Source: CAZUAQ01 sp964618455 (GTDB lineage Bacteria > Planctomycetota > Phycisphaerae > UBA1845 > PWPN01). Taken from it: a DNA stretch of 27,381 bases. The notes beneath the pieces were generated by a model. That model searched no databases. It had not been told where the DNA came from and was given only the letters and a program-made list of their open reading frames with translations. Of this stretch, positions 11,004 through 19,900 are shown one piece after another. The stretch is taken from assembly GCA_964618455.1 (NCBI GenBank), contig CAZUAQ010000064.1, positions 1 to 27,381 on the forward strand, given 5' to 3'. Each line of letters begins with the position of its first letter. Position 1 is the first letter of the stretch. Both the position numbers and the translations under genes were made by a program.

Positions 11004-11017
11004 CGGAAACGTTTCCG
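11004..11017. promoter_or_regulatory. Perfect 14-bp palindrome, possible LacI-type operator
   Basis: CGGAAACGTTTCCG is exactly self-complementary. Its AACGTT core with flanking A/T and C/G resembles operators of the LacI/GalR/CcpA family. It lies 35 bases upstream of the -35 box at 10968, a position more typical of an activator or of an upstream half of a looping pair than of simple blocking. No regulator gene of that family is in the window. Confidence 0.4.
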
Positions 11018-11104
11018 TACACGCGGGATTCCTGAGGCCCCGTATCATGAACATCCTCCCTGGAACGCAAAACCCATGCACAAGCGTGATATTCACGTTC
11101 GAGG

Positions 11105-12127
11105 CTATCCGCGCTTCGGCAGGTCGGGCACCATTTCATCATCCAGGCGTTGCGATGTCAGTTTTTCACGCGCGCGAACCGTCGCGCGAAAATGACGCCA
11201 CGTGAAAAACGTACCCATTAAGCCGAATGCGATGGAGGCGAGCTGAGGCAGCATATTGAATCCTCTGAGAAACTCGCCGGCCCCCAATGAATCCAAGAGC
11301 ACATCCGCCCCATAAATAACAAGTGAGACGGCAAGCAGCCAGGCCCATATCCGCAAGACACGTTGGAGCCATTCGCTGCGTTGCTGCCTCAGGTACGAGT
11401 GCAGAACGGTCGCATAGAGCAGGGTGGACAGGAGCAGAACTGCCGGCAACACGATGACCAGGGCCCACACTGCAACGAACCAAGCCCGCGATACTTCATC
11501 CCAAGCCCGCGATACTTCATCGATCAAGGCGATCATAAGCAACGCGACTACGATCGTGGCTATCACGCTTCCCAAAGACAGCAGTCTGCTCGCCACACGC
11601 CGTCGCTCGAGGAACCGCCACTGGCTGCTCGCGACATCCGCCGGTGCCGTCGCCCGCCACATGCCGCCGAACCAGAGAGCCGGGATCGCGACGAGCATCA
11701 CGACAGAAAGGACAATCCAACCCACCGCGGGCAGCCCGGGGATCAATGATCCTGGAATGTACCAACTCCCGAACGAATATGCGCCCAGCACCACGATGAG
11801 ACTCAATGCGAAGAACGTCTCCCGAATCCCGTTGCCGACGCGCCGCAGCCACGTGACCGGCATGAAGGTTAATCGCCCGCGGGTCAGCGAATCACCCACC
11901 GCCGTAGCGCATTCCGGACATCGTCCCTCGATCGGCTGCATCCGCAGGTTGTATCCGCAGTCGATGCAGTTCACATCCAGCCGGACGCTACTGCCATCCT
12001 GCGTCAACAATTCGGTAACGAACGCCTCTTTCGCTTCGAGGCCGCAGTGCGGACACGACGTGTTCGATTTGAATGCGTGCCAGGGTTCCCGACACGCGGG
12101 ACACATGACGTCGACATGCGTGTTCAT
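11105..12127 (-). CDS. Membrane protein with two N-terminal zinc ribbons
   Basis: 340 residues. Two Cys4 zinc-ribbon-like knuckles open the protein: C9/C12 with C25/C28, and C54/C57 with C70/C73. The second has the form CIDCGYNL then CPEC, common in planctomycete membrane proteins. After them come about six hydrophobic segments (near residues 103-340). The family is not one I can name, and a zinc-binding structural role for the N-terminus is the most that can be said. A 7-residue tandem repeat (DEVSRAW twice) lies in a loop between membrane segments. The ATG at 12127 has GAGG five bases upstream; a TTG at 12148 is the longer alternative. It is transcribed divergently from the mla-like genes. 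Confidence 0.7.
   Translation of the reverse strand: MNTHVDVMCPACREPWHAFKSNTSCPHCGLEAKEAFVTELLTQDGSSVRLDVNCIDCGYNLRMQPIEGRCPECATAVGDSLTRGRLTFMPVTWLRRVGNGIRETFFALSLIVVLGAYSFGSWYIPGSLIPGLPAVGWIVLSVVMLVAIPALWFGGMWRATAPADVASSQWRFLERRRVASRLLSLGSVIATIVVALLMIALIDEVSRAWDEVSRAWFVAVWALVIVLPAVLLLSTLLYATVLHSYLRQQRSEWLQRVLRIWAWLLAVSLVIYGADVLLDSLGAGEFLRGFNMLPQLASIAFGLMGTFFTWRHFRATVRAREKLTSQRLDDEMVPDLPKRG
11480..11521. repeat. 21-bp perfect tandem duplication inside the zinc-ribbon gene
   Basis: Two identical copies of a 21-base unit (11480-11500 and 11501-11521) lie head to tail. Because the unit is a multiple of three the reading frame is kept, and the protein gains DEVSRAW twice. Identity at every base suggests a recent duplication or a length-variable site. 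Confidence 0.9.
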
Positions 12128-12168
12128 GGTTGCCTCGTCCCTTATCAATTGCGTTGCTTCCCGTCGTC

Positions 12169-12196
12169 ATCATGATCGAGACATCGACGCCGTCAA
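12169..12196 (-). promoter_or_regulatory. Possible promoter for the zinc-ribbon gene
   Basis: On the minus strand TTGACG (12196-12191) and CATGAT (12174-12169) are 16 bases apart. The -35 box matches at five of six positions and the -10 box at four. Position and direction suit the gene starting at 12127. Confidence 0.35.
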
Positions 12197-12216
12197 GGTG
12201 AACACGCACGTGACAA

Positions 12217-12245
12217 TTGACAGAACGGTCCCGGATGGATACACA
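12217..12245 (+). promoter_or_regulatory. Possible promoter for the mla-like operon
   Basis: A perfect TTGACA (12217-12222) is followed after 17 bases by TACACA (12240-12245), a weak -10 box. A start near 12252 would give a leader of about 60 bases before the permease gene. The -35 box is only 20 bases from that of the divergent promoter on the other strand, so both may share regulation. Confidence 0.4.
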
Positions 12246-12312
12246 TAACTTCTGATTTCACAAGGACTCTGGCGATTTCACCGCCACGGACACCGCACAG
12301 GAATGCGTCAGC

Positions 12313-13170
12313 TTGAGCACGCAACCGACCGTATCCTCCGCCATCGCTGAAGATCGCCCCTCGCCGGTCGCGCGCCTCGGGCAGGCAACGCTGAACCTGC
12401 TTGCCAGCTACGGCGCGTTCTGGGTCTTCGCCGCGCGGGCAACCGGGCGATCGCTGCTCAGCTACCGTCGGCGCGATATGCAGCGCATCCTGCCGCAGCT
12501 TCACGCCATCGGTACCACCAGCGTCCCCGTCGTCTCCATTACCGGCGTCTTCGTCGGCATGGTGCTGGCCATCCAGGCGATCGAGCAGTTCATGGCGGTC
12601 GGCCTGGCTGACCGGATGGGCGTGATCGTCAGTCTGTCGGTGGTGCGCGAACTAGGACCGGTGCTGGCGGGAGTCATGCTCGCCGGGCGCGTCGGCGGCG
12701 CGCTGACCGCCGAACTCGGAACCATGAATGTCACCGAACAGATCGACGCCCTCAGCGCCATGGGCTCGGACCCCGTGCGCGTTCTCGTCGCGCCGCGGTT
12801 CGTCACCTGCGTCCTGCTGACGCCGATACTCACCATGTACTGCAACCTGGCGGGCGTCTTCGGCGGATGGCTGATCTCCGTCCCGGTCTTTAACCTCTCC
12901 AACCACGATTACTGGAGCTACACCGAGACTGCTTGCTCGATGTGGGACATCGCCAACGGCCTGATCAAGAGTGTCTTCTTCGGCGCGGGCATCGGGCTGG
13001 TTTCGTGTTTCAAAGGATTTCATTGCCGACAGGGCGCCGAGGGCGTCGGCAAGGCGTGCACCGAAGCCTTCGTCATGAGCTTCGTGGCGATCCTGGTGAT
13101 GGATTTCTTCATTGCCCTCGCGCTCAAGGGCATTTACGAATCGATCTGGGGCTTCAAGGCTATTTTCTAA
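12313..13170 (+). CDS. mlaE: MlaE-family ABC transporter permease
   Basis: 285 residues, the normal size for the family. MlaE permeases form the membrane part of ABC systems that move phospholipids or other hydrophobic molecules between inner and outer membranes. The family core is plain: a GVFVGMVLAIQ helix, then VVRELGPVLAGVMLAGRVG, then ELGTMNVTEQIDALSAMG, then three further hydrophobic helices. The best start is TTG at 12313, with AGGA ten bases upstream; an ATG at 12303 is out of frame and the first internal ATG (12478) would remove a membrane-proximal helix. It is followed 20 bases later by the ATPase gene, so the order is E-F-D rather than the F-E-D of E. coli. Confidence 0.9.
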   Translation: MSTQPTVSSAIAEDRPSPVARLGQATLNLLASYGAFWVFAARATGRSLLSYRRRDMQRILPQLHAIGTTSVPVVSITGVFVGMVLAIQAIEQFMAVGLADRMGVIVSLSVVRELGPVLAGVMLAGRVGGALTAELGTMNVTEQIDALSAMGSDPVRVLVAPRFVTCVLLTPILTMYCNLAGVFGGWLISVPVFNLSNHDYWSYTETACSMWDIANGLIKSVFFGAGIGLVSCFKGFHCRQGAEGVGKACTEAFVMSFVAILVMDFFIALALKGIYESIWGFKAIF

Positions 13171-13193
13171 ACCGCGCCTTCCGGGAGTCGATG

Positions 13194-13994
13194 ATGTGTC
13201 CCGACTCACAATCGAATTCGCCGCTCGTCGAATTCCGCAGCGTCTCCAAGGCGTTCGGACCACTCGTCGTGCTGCGCGAAGTCGACCTGCAACTCGAGCG
13301 TGGCAAGACGACGGTGATCATCGGCGAGTCTGGAACCGGCAAGTCCGTCCTGCTCAAGCACATGATCGGTCTGCTCAGGCCCGACCACGGGGAGGTCCAT
13401 GTGGCCGGCCGAAGGGTCGACACGTTGCGCGAACACGAATGGGTCGACGTCCGCAAGCGCTTCGGATTTCTCTTCCAGATGGGCGCGCTCTTTGACTCCA
13501 TGAGCGCGGGAGAAAACATCGCCTTCCCTCTGAGGGAGCATACCCGCCTCGGCGAGAAGGAGATCCAGGCCAAGGTCGAGGAGAAGCTCGATCTGGTCGG
13601 GCTGGATGGCCTCCAGGACCGCCGCCCCGCACAGTTGTCCGGTGGGCAGCGCAAACGCGTCGCCCTGGCCCGGGCCATCGCCATGGAACCGCAGATCATG
13701 CTCTACGACGAACCCACCACCGGTCTCGATCCGGTGCGATCAGACACGATCAACGACTTGATTCTCAAGCTGCAGCACGAACTCCACATGACCGGCGTCG
13801 TCGTCACGCATGACATGACCAGCGCATACAAGGTGGCGGACCGTATCCTCATGCTGCATCGGGGCCGGTTCATCGCCGACGGAACGGCGGATGACTACCG
13901 CCACACCGACGATCTTCGCGTGCGCCGCTTCGTCACCGGCGATGCCAGCGTTCCCGAACCCGAGGATTCCTCCGTGGAGGTCTCTCATGGATAA
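13194..13994 (+). CDS. mlaF: MlaF-family ABC transporter ATPase
   Basis: 266 residues. All ABC ATPase motifs are present: Walker A GESGTGKS (residues 44-51), the signature LSGGQRKR, Walker B with IMLYDEPTTGLDP, and the switch histidine in VTHDM. The family resemblance is to MlaF/Ttg2A, and the neighbours (permease before, MCE protein after) support energising lipid transport. Two ATGs are adjacent, 13191 and 13194. I chose 13194 because GGGAG is then six bases away; the frame is open much further upstream but that part overlaps the permease gene. The stop overlaps the start of the next gene by eight bases, so translation is probably coupled. Confidence 0.92.
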   Translation: MCPDSQSNSPLVEFRSVSKAFGPLVVLREVDLQLERGKTTVIIGESGTGKSVLLKHMIGLLRPDHGEVHVAGRRVDTLREHEWVDVRKRFGFLFQMGALFDSMSAGENIAFPLREHTRLGEKEIQAKVEEKLDLVGLDGLQDRRPAQLSGGQRKRVALARAIAMEPQIMLYDEPTTGLDPVRSDTINDLILKLQHELHMTGVVVTHDMTSAYKVADRILMLHRGRFIADGTADDYRHTDDLRVRRFVTGDASVPEPEDSSVEVSHG

Positions 13995-15042
13995 CCGAGC
14001 ACAGAACACGCTTGTCGGCCTCTTCGTCCTGGGCGGTTTCGTCTGCCTGGGCATTCTTATCGTCAAGTTCGGCGAGGTCGGCATCTACAGCGGCTACGTC
14101 GTCAAGGCGCAGTTCGGCAACGACATGCCCAGCCTCCGCGAAGGTACCGAGGTGAGCATGTCCGGCAAGGTGATCGGCCGCGTCTCCGGCGTCGAGCTCG
14201 ACGAGCGCAACAACCCGATCGTCAGCATGCAGATCAACGACGAAGAGACGATCTTCATGCGCTCCGACGTGCAGATCATCACGTCGCTGATGGGCCAGCC
14301 GCGCATCACGATCTGGCCACCGGACGACGCGACTGAACCGCTGCCTAAGAACTGGGAGGAACCGCTCAGCGGCACCGTGTCCGGCCCGCTCGATAACCTG
14401 ATCGACCCCGAGCTGATGGAAACCATCACCGGCACCACCGATCAGATTCGCGACCTGGCCGAGGCGCTCAAGCCCGCCGCCGAGGCGTTCACCGAGATGG
14501 TCGAGCGCCGCACGATCGAGGACGTCGCCCAGGCCGAGCGCGACGGGCGCGTGTTGCCCCCCAACCTGTACACCACCGTCAATCGCATGCATAACGTCCT
14601 GCAGCATCTGGAAGACGTGGTCGGCGATCCCGACAATCAGCAGAACCTGGAGGTCGCCCTCGCGAATCTGCGCGAGGCCACCGAGGAGGCCAAGACCGCC
14701 ATCCAGCAATTCTCGACCTTCGGGGAAGAGGTTCGCGTCACGGCGGGCAAGGCCGACGCGCTCATTGAGAACGTCAACACCCGTGTCGACGGCACGTACG
14801 CGCATATCGACAACCTCGGCCGCAAGTCGGCGGATATCCTGGATCAACTCTCCGAGCTGCTCGATCACCTGGACAGCGCCGGGAACGACCTCGCCAGAGG
14901 CGACGGTACCGTCGGCCTCCTGCTGCGCGACCCGGAACTCTATGAGTCGCTCCTGCTGACGACACAGCGACTCGGTGAGGCGGCGGCGGAGTTGAACGTG
15001 CTGCTGAAGAAATGGCAGGAAAAGGGATTGTTCGCGCGTTGA
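13987..15042 (+). CDS. mlaD: MlaD-like MCE domain protein
   Basis: 351 residues. One N-terminal membrane anchor (about residues 8-27) is followed by an MCE domain (about 36-115), with the strand VVKAQFGNDMPSLREGTEV and the KVIGRVSGVEL turn. A long, mostly helical C-terminal part follows (about 140-350). MCE proteins assemble into rings on the outer side of the inner membrane and carry lipid through a central channel. The helical extension makes this protein longer than E. coli MlaD (183 residues) and closer to MCE proteins with a helical tube or needle. The start ATG lies inside the end of the ATPase gene, with GGAGG six bases upstream. MlaA, MlaB and MlaC homologues are not in the window. 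Confidence 0.88.
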   Translation: MDNRAQNTLVGLFVLGGFVCLGILIVKFGEVGIYSGYVVKAQFGNDMPSLREGTEVSMSGKVIGRVSGVELDERNNPIVSMQINDEETIFMRSDVQIITSLMGQPRITIWPPDDATEPLPKNWEEPLSGTVSGPLDNLIDPELMETITGTTDQIRDLAEALKPAAEAFTEMVERRTIEDVAQAERDGRVLPPNLYTTVNRMHNVLQHLEDVVGDPDNQQNLEVALANLREATEEAKTAIQQFSTFGEEVRVTAGKADALIENVNTRVDGTYAHIDNLGRKSADILDQLSELLDHLDSAGNDLARGDGTVGLLLRDPELYESLLLTTQRLGEAAAELNVLLKKWQEKGLFAR

Positions 15043-15135
15043 GGCACCCTTTCCGCGCGACGATCAAACGTCGTCTCGCTCCTTTCGACGACCGGGATGA
15101 TCACCCGTTTCGTTTGCTTACGGAGGAAGCTCATC

Positions 15136-17175
15136 ATGGCACTGGACCCCGCCTCGCTCGTCGGCGCATCCGCCACGTACAAGGTTCTCGGCAGCGGCGC
15201 CGGCCTTCAGATGATCAGTTCGCTCATGCTGATCCTGACCGGGATCGAGAAGACCGATCAAGGCGACGCCTACTGGGTACAGATGAACCTGAACAAGTCC
15301 AACGGGGATCTCATGCGCGTGGCGGTGCTGCTGGAGGATCCACGCCTCTCGCGCGAGATGACCGATGACGCCCGCGTCCTGCGCTACATCTACCAGGAAC
15401 GTCCTGATCAACAACCCGTGGAATACGTCAACGCGGTTCGCGATCGCGCCGCCACCACGGTCTTCGGCCTGCTCGAGAATTTCATGCCGACTTTCGATCC
15501 GGACGATCTCGAGACGACACTGTTTCCTGATGAAGGGCGCTACGGGGGATTACGCATCGAGCGCCATGAGCAGCTCACCCACGCCGCCTCGACCCGTCTA
15601 CCGGTCGATGAAGCCAGGGTGCTCCGCCTGAACCCAGAGATGCTCATCGGCAATGGCCGCAACATTCGCGACACGCAGGGCGGGCGCATCTGGAGCGGTG
15701 ACGACTACCCCTACCGTCCGCTGACCGAGGAGGACTACGCCGAACTGATCGACGCCGGCTTCAATCTCTTCCGCGCCAATGACAAGCAACTCGAGTACCT
15801 TCGCGATCAGCCCGTCTACTATATCCGCCAGACCACCCGTCCGCGTTTCATCGAGTACCCCGAGTGGTTCTACCGCGCGAATTACTATGGCGAGACCATG
15901 TTCATGGACGAGCCGGCGGTGCATATCGTCTGGTTCGTCCAGTACTGGCCCGACTACATCCATCGCTTCACGCATCCGACGCAGTGCGCCCGGCTGCTTG
16001 AAACGCGCATCCGCGAGACGCACGACTCGGACTTCTACTACGGGCGCACCCGGCTGGATCATCTGTTGAAGATGGCGCCGTTCGACCTGGGTGACATGAC
16101 CATCGAGGAGGATCACTACCCCGCGTGGGAAACGATGGAATGGTCGGCCTGGTACCAGCTCAAGGCGGGGATGCCGGGCATCGTCCATGAGGGGCGCTAC
16201 GTCTCCGGCGAACTGCCGCAGATTTTCAACGCCGAGTTTGATTCGCGCATTCCGACCGACCCCGAAAGCATCTTCCTGCTGACCTACGCGCACTTCCGGG
16301 GCGCAGCGCGGATGTTCAACGGCGACTGGGGCACGGCCATCTACGGCCAATGCGAGGAGGAGCTCGCGCCGATGGCAATGGAAATGGCCTACGACATGGG
16401 CGCGAAGTATCTGTGGTTCTGGACCTCGGACCGGCTGCACCACATGCCGTACGAAGAGCAGCTTGCCCTGGCCAGACACATCAAGGCGTACGCCGAGAAA
16501 CATCCCCGCAAGCCGTTGCGCGAGACCAATCGCGCGGCCACCACCGCCATCGCCCTGCCCGACGCGTACACCTTTCGCGCGTACTGGCTCTGGGACAGCG
16601 GCTCGTTTCACATGGATCGCGAGAACGACACGGGGACGCCCTATCGCGCGGTGCTTTCCGCCGCCGCCGGTCACATCGAACGCTGCATCAAGGAGAACAT
16701 CGCATTCGATCTGGTCTACGATGACGATGTGCTGCGTTCACATCTCGACGCGTACGAGGAGGTCATCCTGATCGGAAAGGATGCCTCGCTGACCGGCTTG
16801 CGCCACGGCAAGGAGAAGTTCAACGTCCCCCCGCCCGAACGCCACGATGACGGCATCCCCGCTCCGGAACTCACGCTCAAGGTCCGCCCCCTCGAGGGAA
16901 AGGCCCCGTTGACGGTGACCCTGGACGCGGAGGTGACCTCCCATTCCGGCCGGGCCGGCACGCGATGGCGTCCTCCGGGAAGCGGCGACTTCGATTTCCT
17001 GGAAATGAGCTGGGTGATCCTGCCCGAGGACGGCCCCGCTCTCCTCCACCGTTCGCTGCGAAATCAATCGATGGAACACACCTTCGAAGAGCCCGGCTCC
17101 TACACGATCAGCGGCTTCACCTTTGACGACCGGGGCGTCTCAACGCGAAAGTCCCTTCAGGTCCAGGTCCGATAG
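15136..17175 (+). CDS. Possible glycoside-hydrolase-like protein with C-terminal PKD-like domain
   Basis: 679 residues, not assigned to a family. Three parts can be described. An N-terminal part (to about 150) has no clear homology. The central part reads like a TIM-barrel sugar enzyme: EEDYAELIDAGFNLFRA near residue 200, and later GDWGTAIYGQCEEE and GAKYLWFWTSDRLHHMP. It is followed by a segment (about 480-560) that could be the flavodoxin-like domain seen after such barrels. The last 100 residues resemble a PKD domain: GKAPLTVTLDA, then HTFEEPGSYTI. No clear signal peptide is visible, which is odd for a PKD protein. The ATG at 15136 has GGAGGA eight bases upstream; 15097 is a longer alternative without one. 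It follows the MCE gene by 93 bases on the same strand. Confidence 0.5.
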   Translation: MALDPASLVGASATYKVLGSGAGLQMISSLMLILTGIEKTDQGDAYWVQMNLNKSNGDLMRVAVLLEDPRLSREMTDDARVLRYIYQERPDQQPVEYVNAVRDRAATTVFGLLENFMPTFDPDDLETTLFPDEGRYGGLRIERHEQLTHAASTRLPVDEARVLRLNPEMLIGNGRNIRDTQGGRIWSGDDYPYRPLTEEDYAELIDAGFNLFRANDKQLEYLRDQPVYYIRQTTRPRFIEYPEWFYRANYYGETMFMDEPAVHIVWFVQYWPDYIHRFTHPTQCARLLETRIRETHDSDFYYGRTRLDHLLKMAPFDLGDMTIEEDHYPAWETMEWSAWYQLKAGMPGIVHEGRYVSGELPQIFNAEFDSRIPTDPESIFLLTYAHFRGAARMFNGDWGTAIYGQCEEELAPMAMEMAYDMGAKYLWFWTSDRLHHMPYEEQLALARHIKAYAEKHPRKPLRETNRAATTAIALPDAYTFRAYWLWDSGSFHMDRENDTGTPYRAVLSAAAGHIERCIKENIAFDLVYDDDVLRSHLDAYEEVILIGKDASLTGLRHGKEKFNVPPPERHDDGIPAPELTLKVRPLEGKAPLTVTLDAEVTSHSGRAGTRWRPPGSGDFDFLEMSWVILPEDGPALLHRSLRNQSMEHTFEEPGSYTISGFTFDDRGVSTRKSLQVQVR

Positions 17176-17487
17176 CCCGACCGGATTAATCGATACTCGA
17201 TGTCGCCTATCATCCGACCGATAGGGGATTTAGCGGACTTATGTGAAGTTACTGATCGAATGAAGCGGACGCGTCGCTATACTATGGGGTAGCTGGACGA
17301 ACGATCCATTCCGTTGCGTCCGGGATCGCGAGTTTTTGGACACTTCACAGCCAAAACCTGCGGAACGCGGAGAACACAAACAATCACGATCACTCTACGG
17401 ACGATGTCGGCCGTGACCCATCCGGGCAGGCGACTTGCGCGCCGTGGCCGTGCAACGGAACACTTTCAGGGCAGGAGGAGAAACATC
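17176..17487. other. Intergenic region and leader, 312 bases
   Basis: No gene is supported, although the frame of the next gene stays open upstream. It contains a 6-bp hairpin without a T-run (CCTATC 17206-17211 with GATAGG 17220-17225) and an isolated TATACT (17278-17283) that could be a -10 box about 200 bases before the next start, with no good -35 box. It also carries the sequence TTTAGCGGACT (17229-17239), which recurs at 26128-26138. Confidence 0.4.
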
Positions 17488-19872
17488 ATGCTGCGATATT
17501 GGCACGTTGGAATCATCGGATTGCTGCTTGGACTTGGCAGCAGCGTCGACGCACAGGAATGCGCCTGGACGAACTGGGCGGCGCCTTGGACATCGCTCAA
17601 TCTGGGCGCGGATGCCAATCCGCCCAATCAGCAGTTCCCGGCCAACAACTGGGATTACACGCTGAGCCAGAGTGTGGACGGCGGCGTTACCACGCTGGAT
17701 GTGCCCACCGGCGGCGGGACTTCCGCGTTCCACTGGTTCCTCGGTCCGCAGTCTCCCGATTTCCCAGGCGACAAGGCGGGCAGTGGCGGCATCTACCAGG
17801 AGATCACCGTGACTCCCGGCGTACCCATTGAGTACTCCTATTACTGGAAGAGCTCAACGAGCGGGGCCGTGACCTGGAACGAGTTCCTGCTCGTGGACGG
17901 CCCCTTCACCATTGAAGACGCCGACACGAACGCCGATCCCAACATCAAGCGAAAGCGCGTCGATACCAGTTACGGCTGGCAGCAGATCACCGACGCGTCT
18001 CCCCTGTTCATCGGTCCGGGCGGCGCGACGCTCACGCCCACCGGAACCACGGTCACCGTCATCCTCAAGGGCGGACGCGCGGCGCCTTCCGGACGCATGG
18101 AACTCTTCTTCGACAACGTCGTCGTCTCCCAGGGAGGCGGGCCGAACCTGCTGACCAACGGCGACTTCGAGGATGGCACCCAGGGCACGACGTGCGATGA
18201 CACGCTCGTGGAGCAGGACAGTAATCAGGGGAACTACTGGATCTCGGTTTCGCTTGGGGAATGTACCGATCAGCATACGGTGACCAGTGTCGATCCGATC
18301 ACGCTGGATACCGGGGATGCGCGGACGCTCACCATCAACGGAACCGATCTCGAGAACGTGACGGAAGTGCAGTTGATTCCCGCCGGCGGCGAGGGATTCA
18401 TTCCCACGATCGTCAGCACGGGCGTCACCGTCGGCCCGGGCCCGGGTGAGACAAGTCTGCAGGCGGACATGCCCGTGGGTGGTGCCCATCATGGCATTTA
18501 CGATGTGCGTACCATTCAGGATCTGCCCTGTCTCAACCAGACGCTCCCCGCCGCCGTCACACTGACCTGTCCGGATCCCTCGCCGATTACGAACGTCAGT
18601 CCGGCATCGGTCACCGATCCGATCGGCCTAGTGGAACTGACCCTTTCCGGCCCGAATGTCACCGCGCTGACGGAAGTCACACTGCGCCTCGGTGACAGCC
18701 AGGATATCTTCTTCACGGATGCGACGCCGACGATTGACGGAAGCGATATCCGCGTTTCCTTTGACCTGTCGTGTGCACCGGCCGGCACCTACCAGGTGAC
18801 CGGCTGCGGTCTCGATCGCAACTTCACCATCTTCAAGAGTTCGCCCGCCCAGGTGTGCCACTGGCAGCCGTGGACGGCGGCATGGAGCAAGATCAACTTC
18901 GGACCGGACGGGGATCTCGATCCTCCGAATGAGATCTACGATTCACCGAACTGGGATTACGATCTCAGCCAGGCGACGAATCTCAACCTTCCGAGAGACA
19001 CGCCGGCCGGTGGCGGCGCCAATGCGCTGCACTGGTTCCTCGACACGCAGCCTTCGGAAACGGCCATCAGCAATGGCTGGGGCAGTGGCGGATTCTATCA
19101 GGAGTTCACCGTCACACCCGGTGTGCCGATCGAGTACTCCTTCGATTGGAAGGGCAAGTGCCTGGAGGCCGTCAACTGGTACGAGGTCCTGCTGATTGAT
19201 GGTCCGTACAGCGTCTGGGATGCGGACGGCTTTCCCGAGAGCGCCACGGCGAATAACCCGTACATGGTGCGCAAGCGTGAGTTCGAAAATGCGTCCTTCG
19301 GCTGGGAGGAGATCACGCATCTCACCGCCGCCGACGTCGGCCCCGCGGGAACTCGCCCGCAGACCATCACACCGACGGGCAACGTCGCGACCCTCGTGTT
19401 CAAGGCGGGCCACACACCCACAGGGGATGACGGTGCCACCGAGTTGTTCATCGATAACGTCGTCGTCACCCAGAACGCCGGACCGAACCTCATCGTCAAC
19501 GGCGACATGGAAAGCAGCAACCAGATCAACATCTGCAATTCCGAGACGGTCTTCCAGGACCCCTGCGAGGATGATTTCTGGGTGCGTTCCGACTTCGTGA
19601 TCGTACCTCCCCTCGTCTGCAACGCTCCGTTTGCCGACGCGGACGGCGACGGGGATGTGGATGCCGACGACTTTGCCGTATTCCAGTTGTGCGTGACCGG
19701 TGATTCGGGCGGCACGCCGATCCCCTCGGAGCCCGAATATTGCGGATGCTTCGACCGGGATCTGAACGAGATGATCGGCGCTGCCGACTTCTCCGAATTC
19801 GCGAACTGCGCGACGGGCCCCGAGGTGCTTCACGCCTCGAACCCGAATCCGCTCTGCAGCGAACAGCCGTAA
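17488..19872 (+). CDS. Secreted multidomain protein with dockerin-like C-terminus (1 of 3)
   Basis: 794 residues. A signal peptide (1-23, cleavage after DAQ or close to it) is followed by a lectin-like module A (from C25 to about 235), two IPT/TIG-like beta domains (about 259-355 and 361-450), and module B (from C457 to about 690). A dockerin-like pair of calcium loops (711-794) closes the protein. Modules A and B are clear duplicates: both contain NWDYxLSQ, a GGG then HWFL, GSGG-x-YQE-x-TVTPGVPIEYS and FxDNVVV. The C-terminal part has DADGDGDVDADDF and six cysteines. A surface role such as glycan binding is plausible but unproven. The ATG at 17488 has GGAGGAG seven bases upstream; earlier in-frame starts would bury the signal peptide. 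No catalytic domain was seen. Confidence 0.75.
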   Translation: MLRYWHVGIIGLLLGLGSSVDAQECAWTNWAAPWTSLNLGADANPPNQQFPANNWDYTLSQSVDGGVTTLDVPTGGGTSAFHWFLGPQSPDFPGDKAGSGGIYQEITVTPGVPIEYSYYWKSSTSGAVTWNEFLLVDGPFTIEDADTNADPNIKRKRVDTSYGWQQITDASPLFIGPGGATLTPTGTTVTVILKGGRAAPSGRMELFFDNVVVSQGGGPNLLTNGDFEDGTQGTTCDDTLVEQDSNQGNYWISVSLGECTDQHTVTSVDPITLDTGDARTLTINGTDLENVTEVQLIPAGGEGFIPTIVSTGVTVGPGPGETSLQADMPVGGAHHGIYDVRTIQDLPCLNQTLPAAVTLTCPDPSPITNVSPASVTDPIGLVELTLSGPNVTALTEVTLRLGDSQDIFFTDATPTIDGSDIRVSFDLSCAPAGTYQVTGCGLDRNFTIFKSSPAQVCHWQPWTAAWSKINFGPDGDLDPPNEIYDSPNWDYDLSQATNLNLPRDTPAGGGANALHWFLDTQPSETAISNGWGSGGFYQEFTVTPGVPIEYSFDWKGKCLEAVNWYEVLLIDGPYSVWDADGFPESATANNPYMVRKREFENASFGWEEITHLTAADVGPAGTRPQTITPTGNVATLVFKAGHTPTGDDGATELFIDNVVVTQNAGPNLIVNGDMESSNQINICNSETVFQDPCEDDFWVRSDFVIVPPLVCNAPFADADGDGDVDADDFAVFQLCVTGDSGGTPIPSEPEYCGCFDRDLNEMIGAADFSEFANCATGPEVLHASNPNPLCSEQP

Positions 19873-19900
19873 GCTCGCGTTTTCAGTCAACGAATCCCTG

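Noticed and set aside
12933..13190. Upstream extension of the MlaF-like frame
   Set aside because: This stretch overlaps the end of the permease gene in another frame, and the normal N-terminus of MlaF starts at the ATGs at 13191/13194 with a ribosome binding site.
17206..17225. Terminator after the glycoside-hydrolase-like gene
   Set aside because: Only six base pairs with an eight-base loop and no T-run on either strand.
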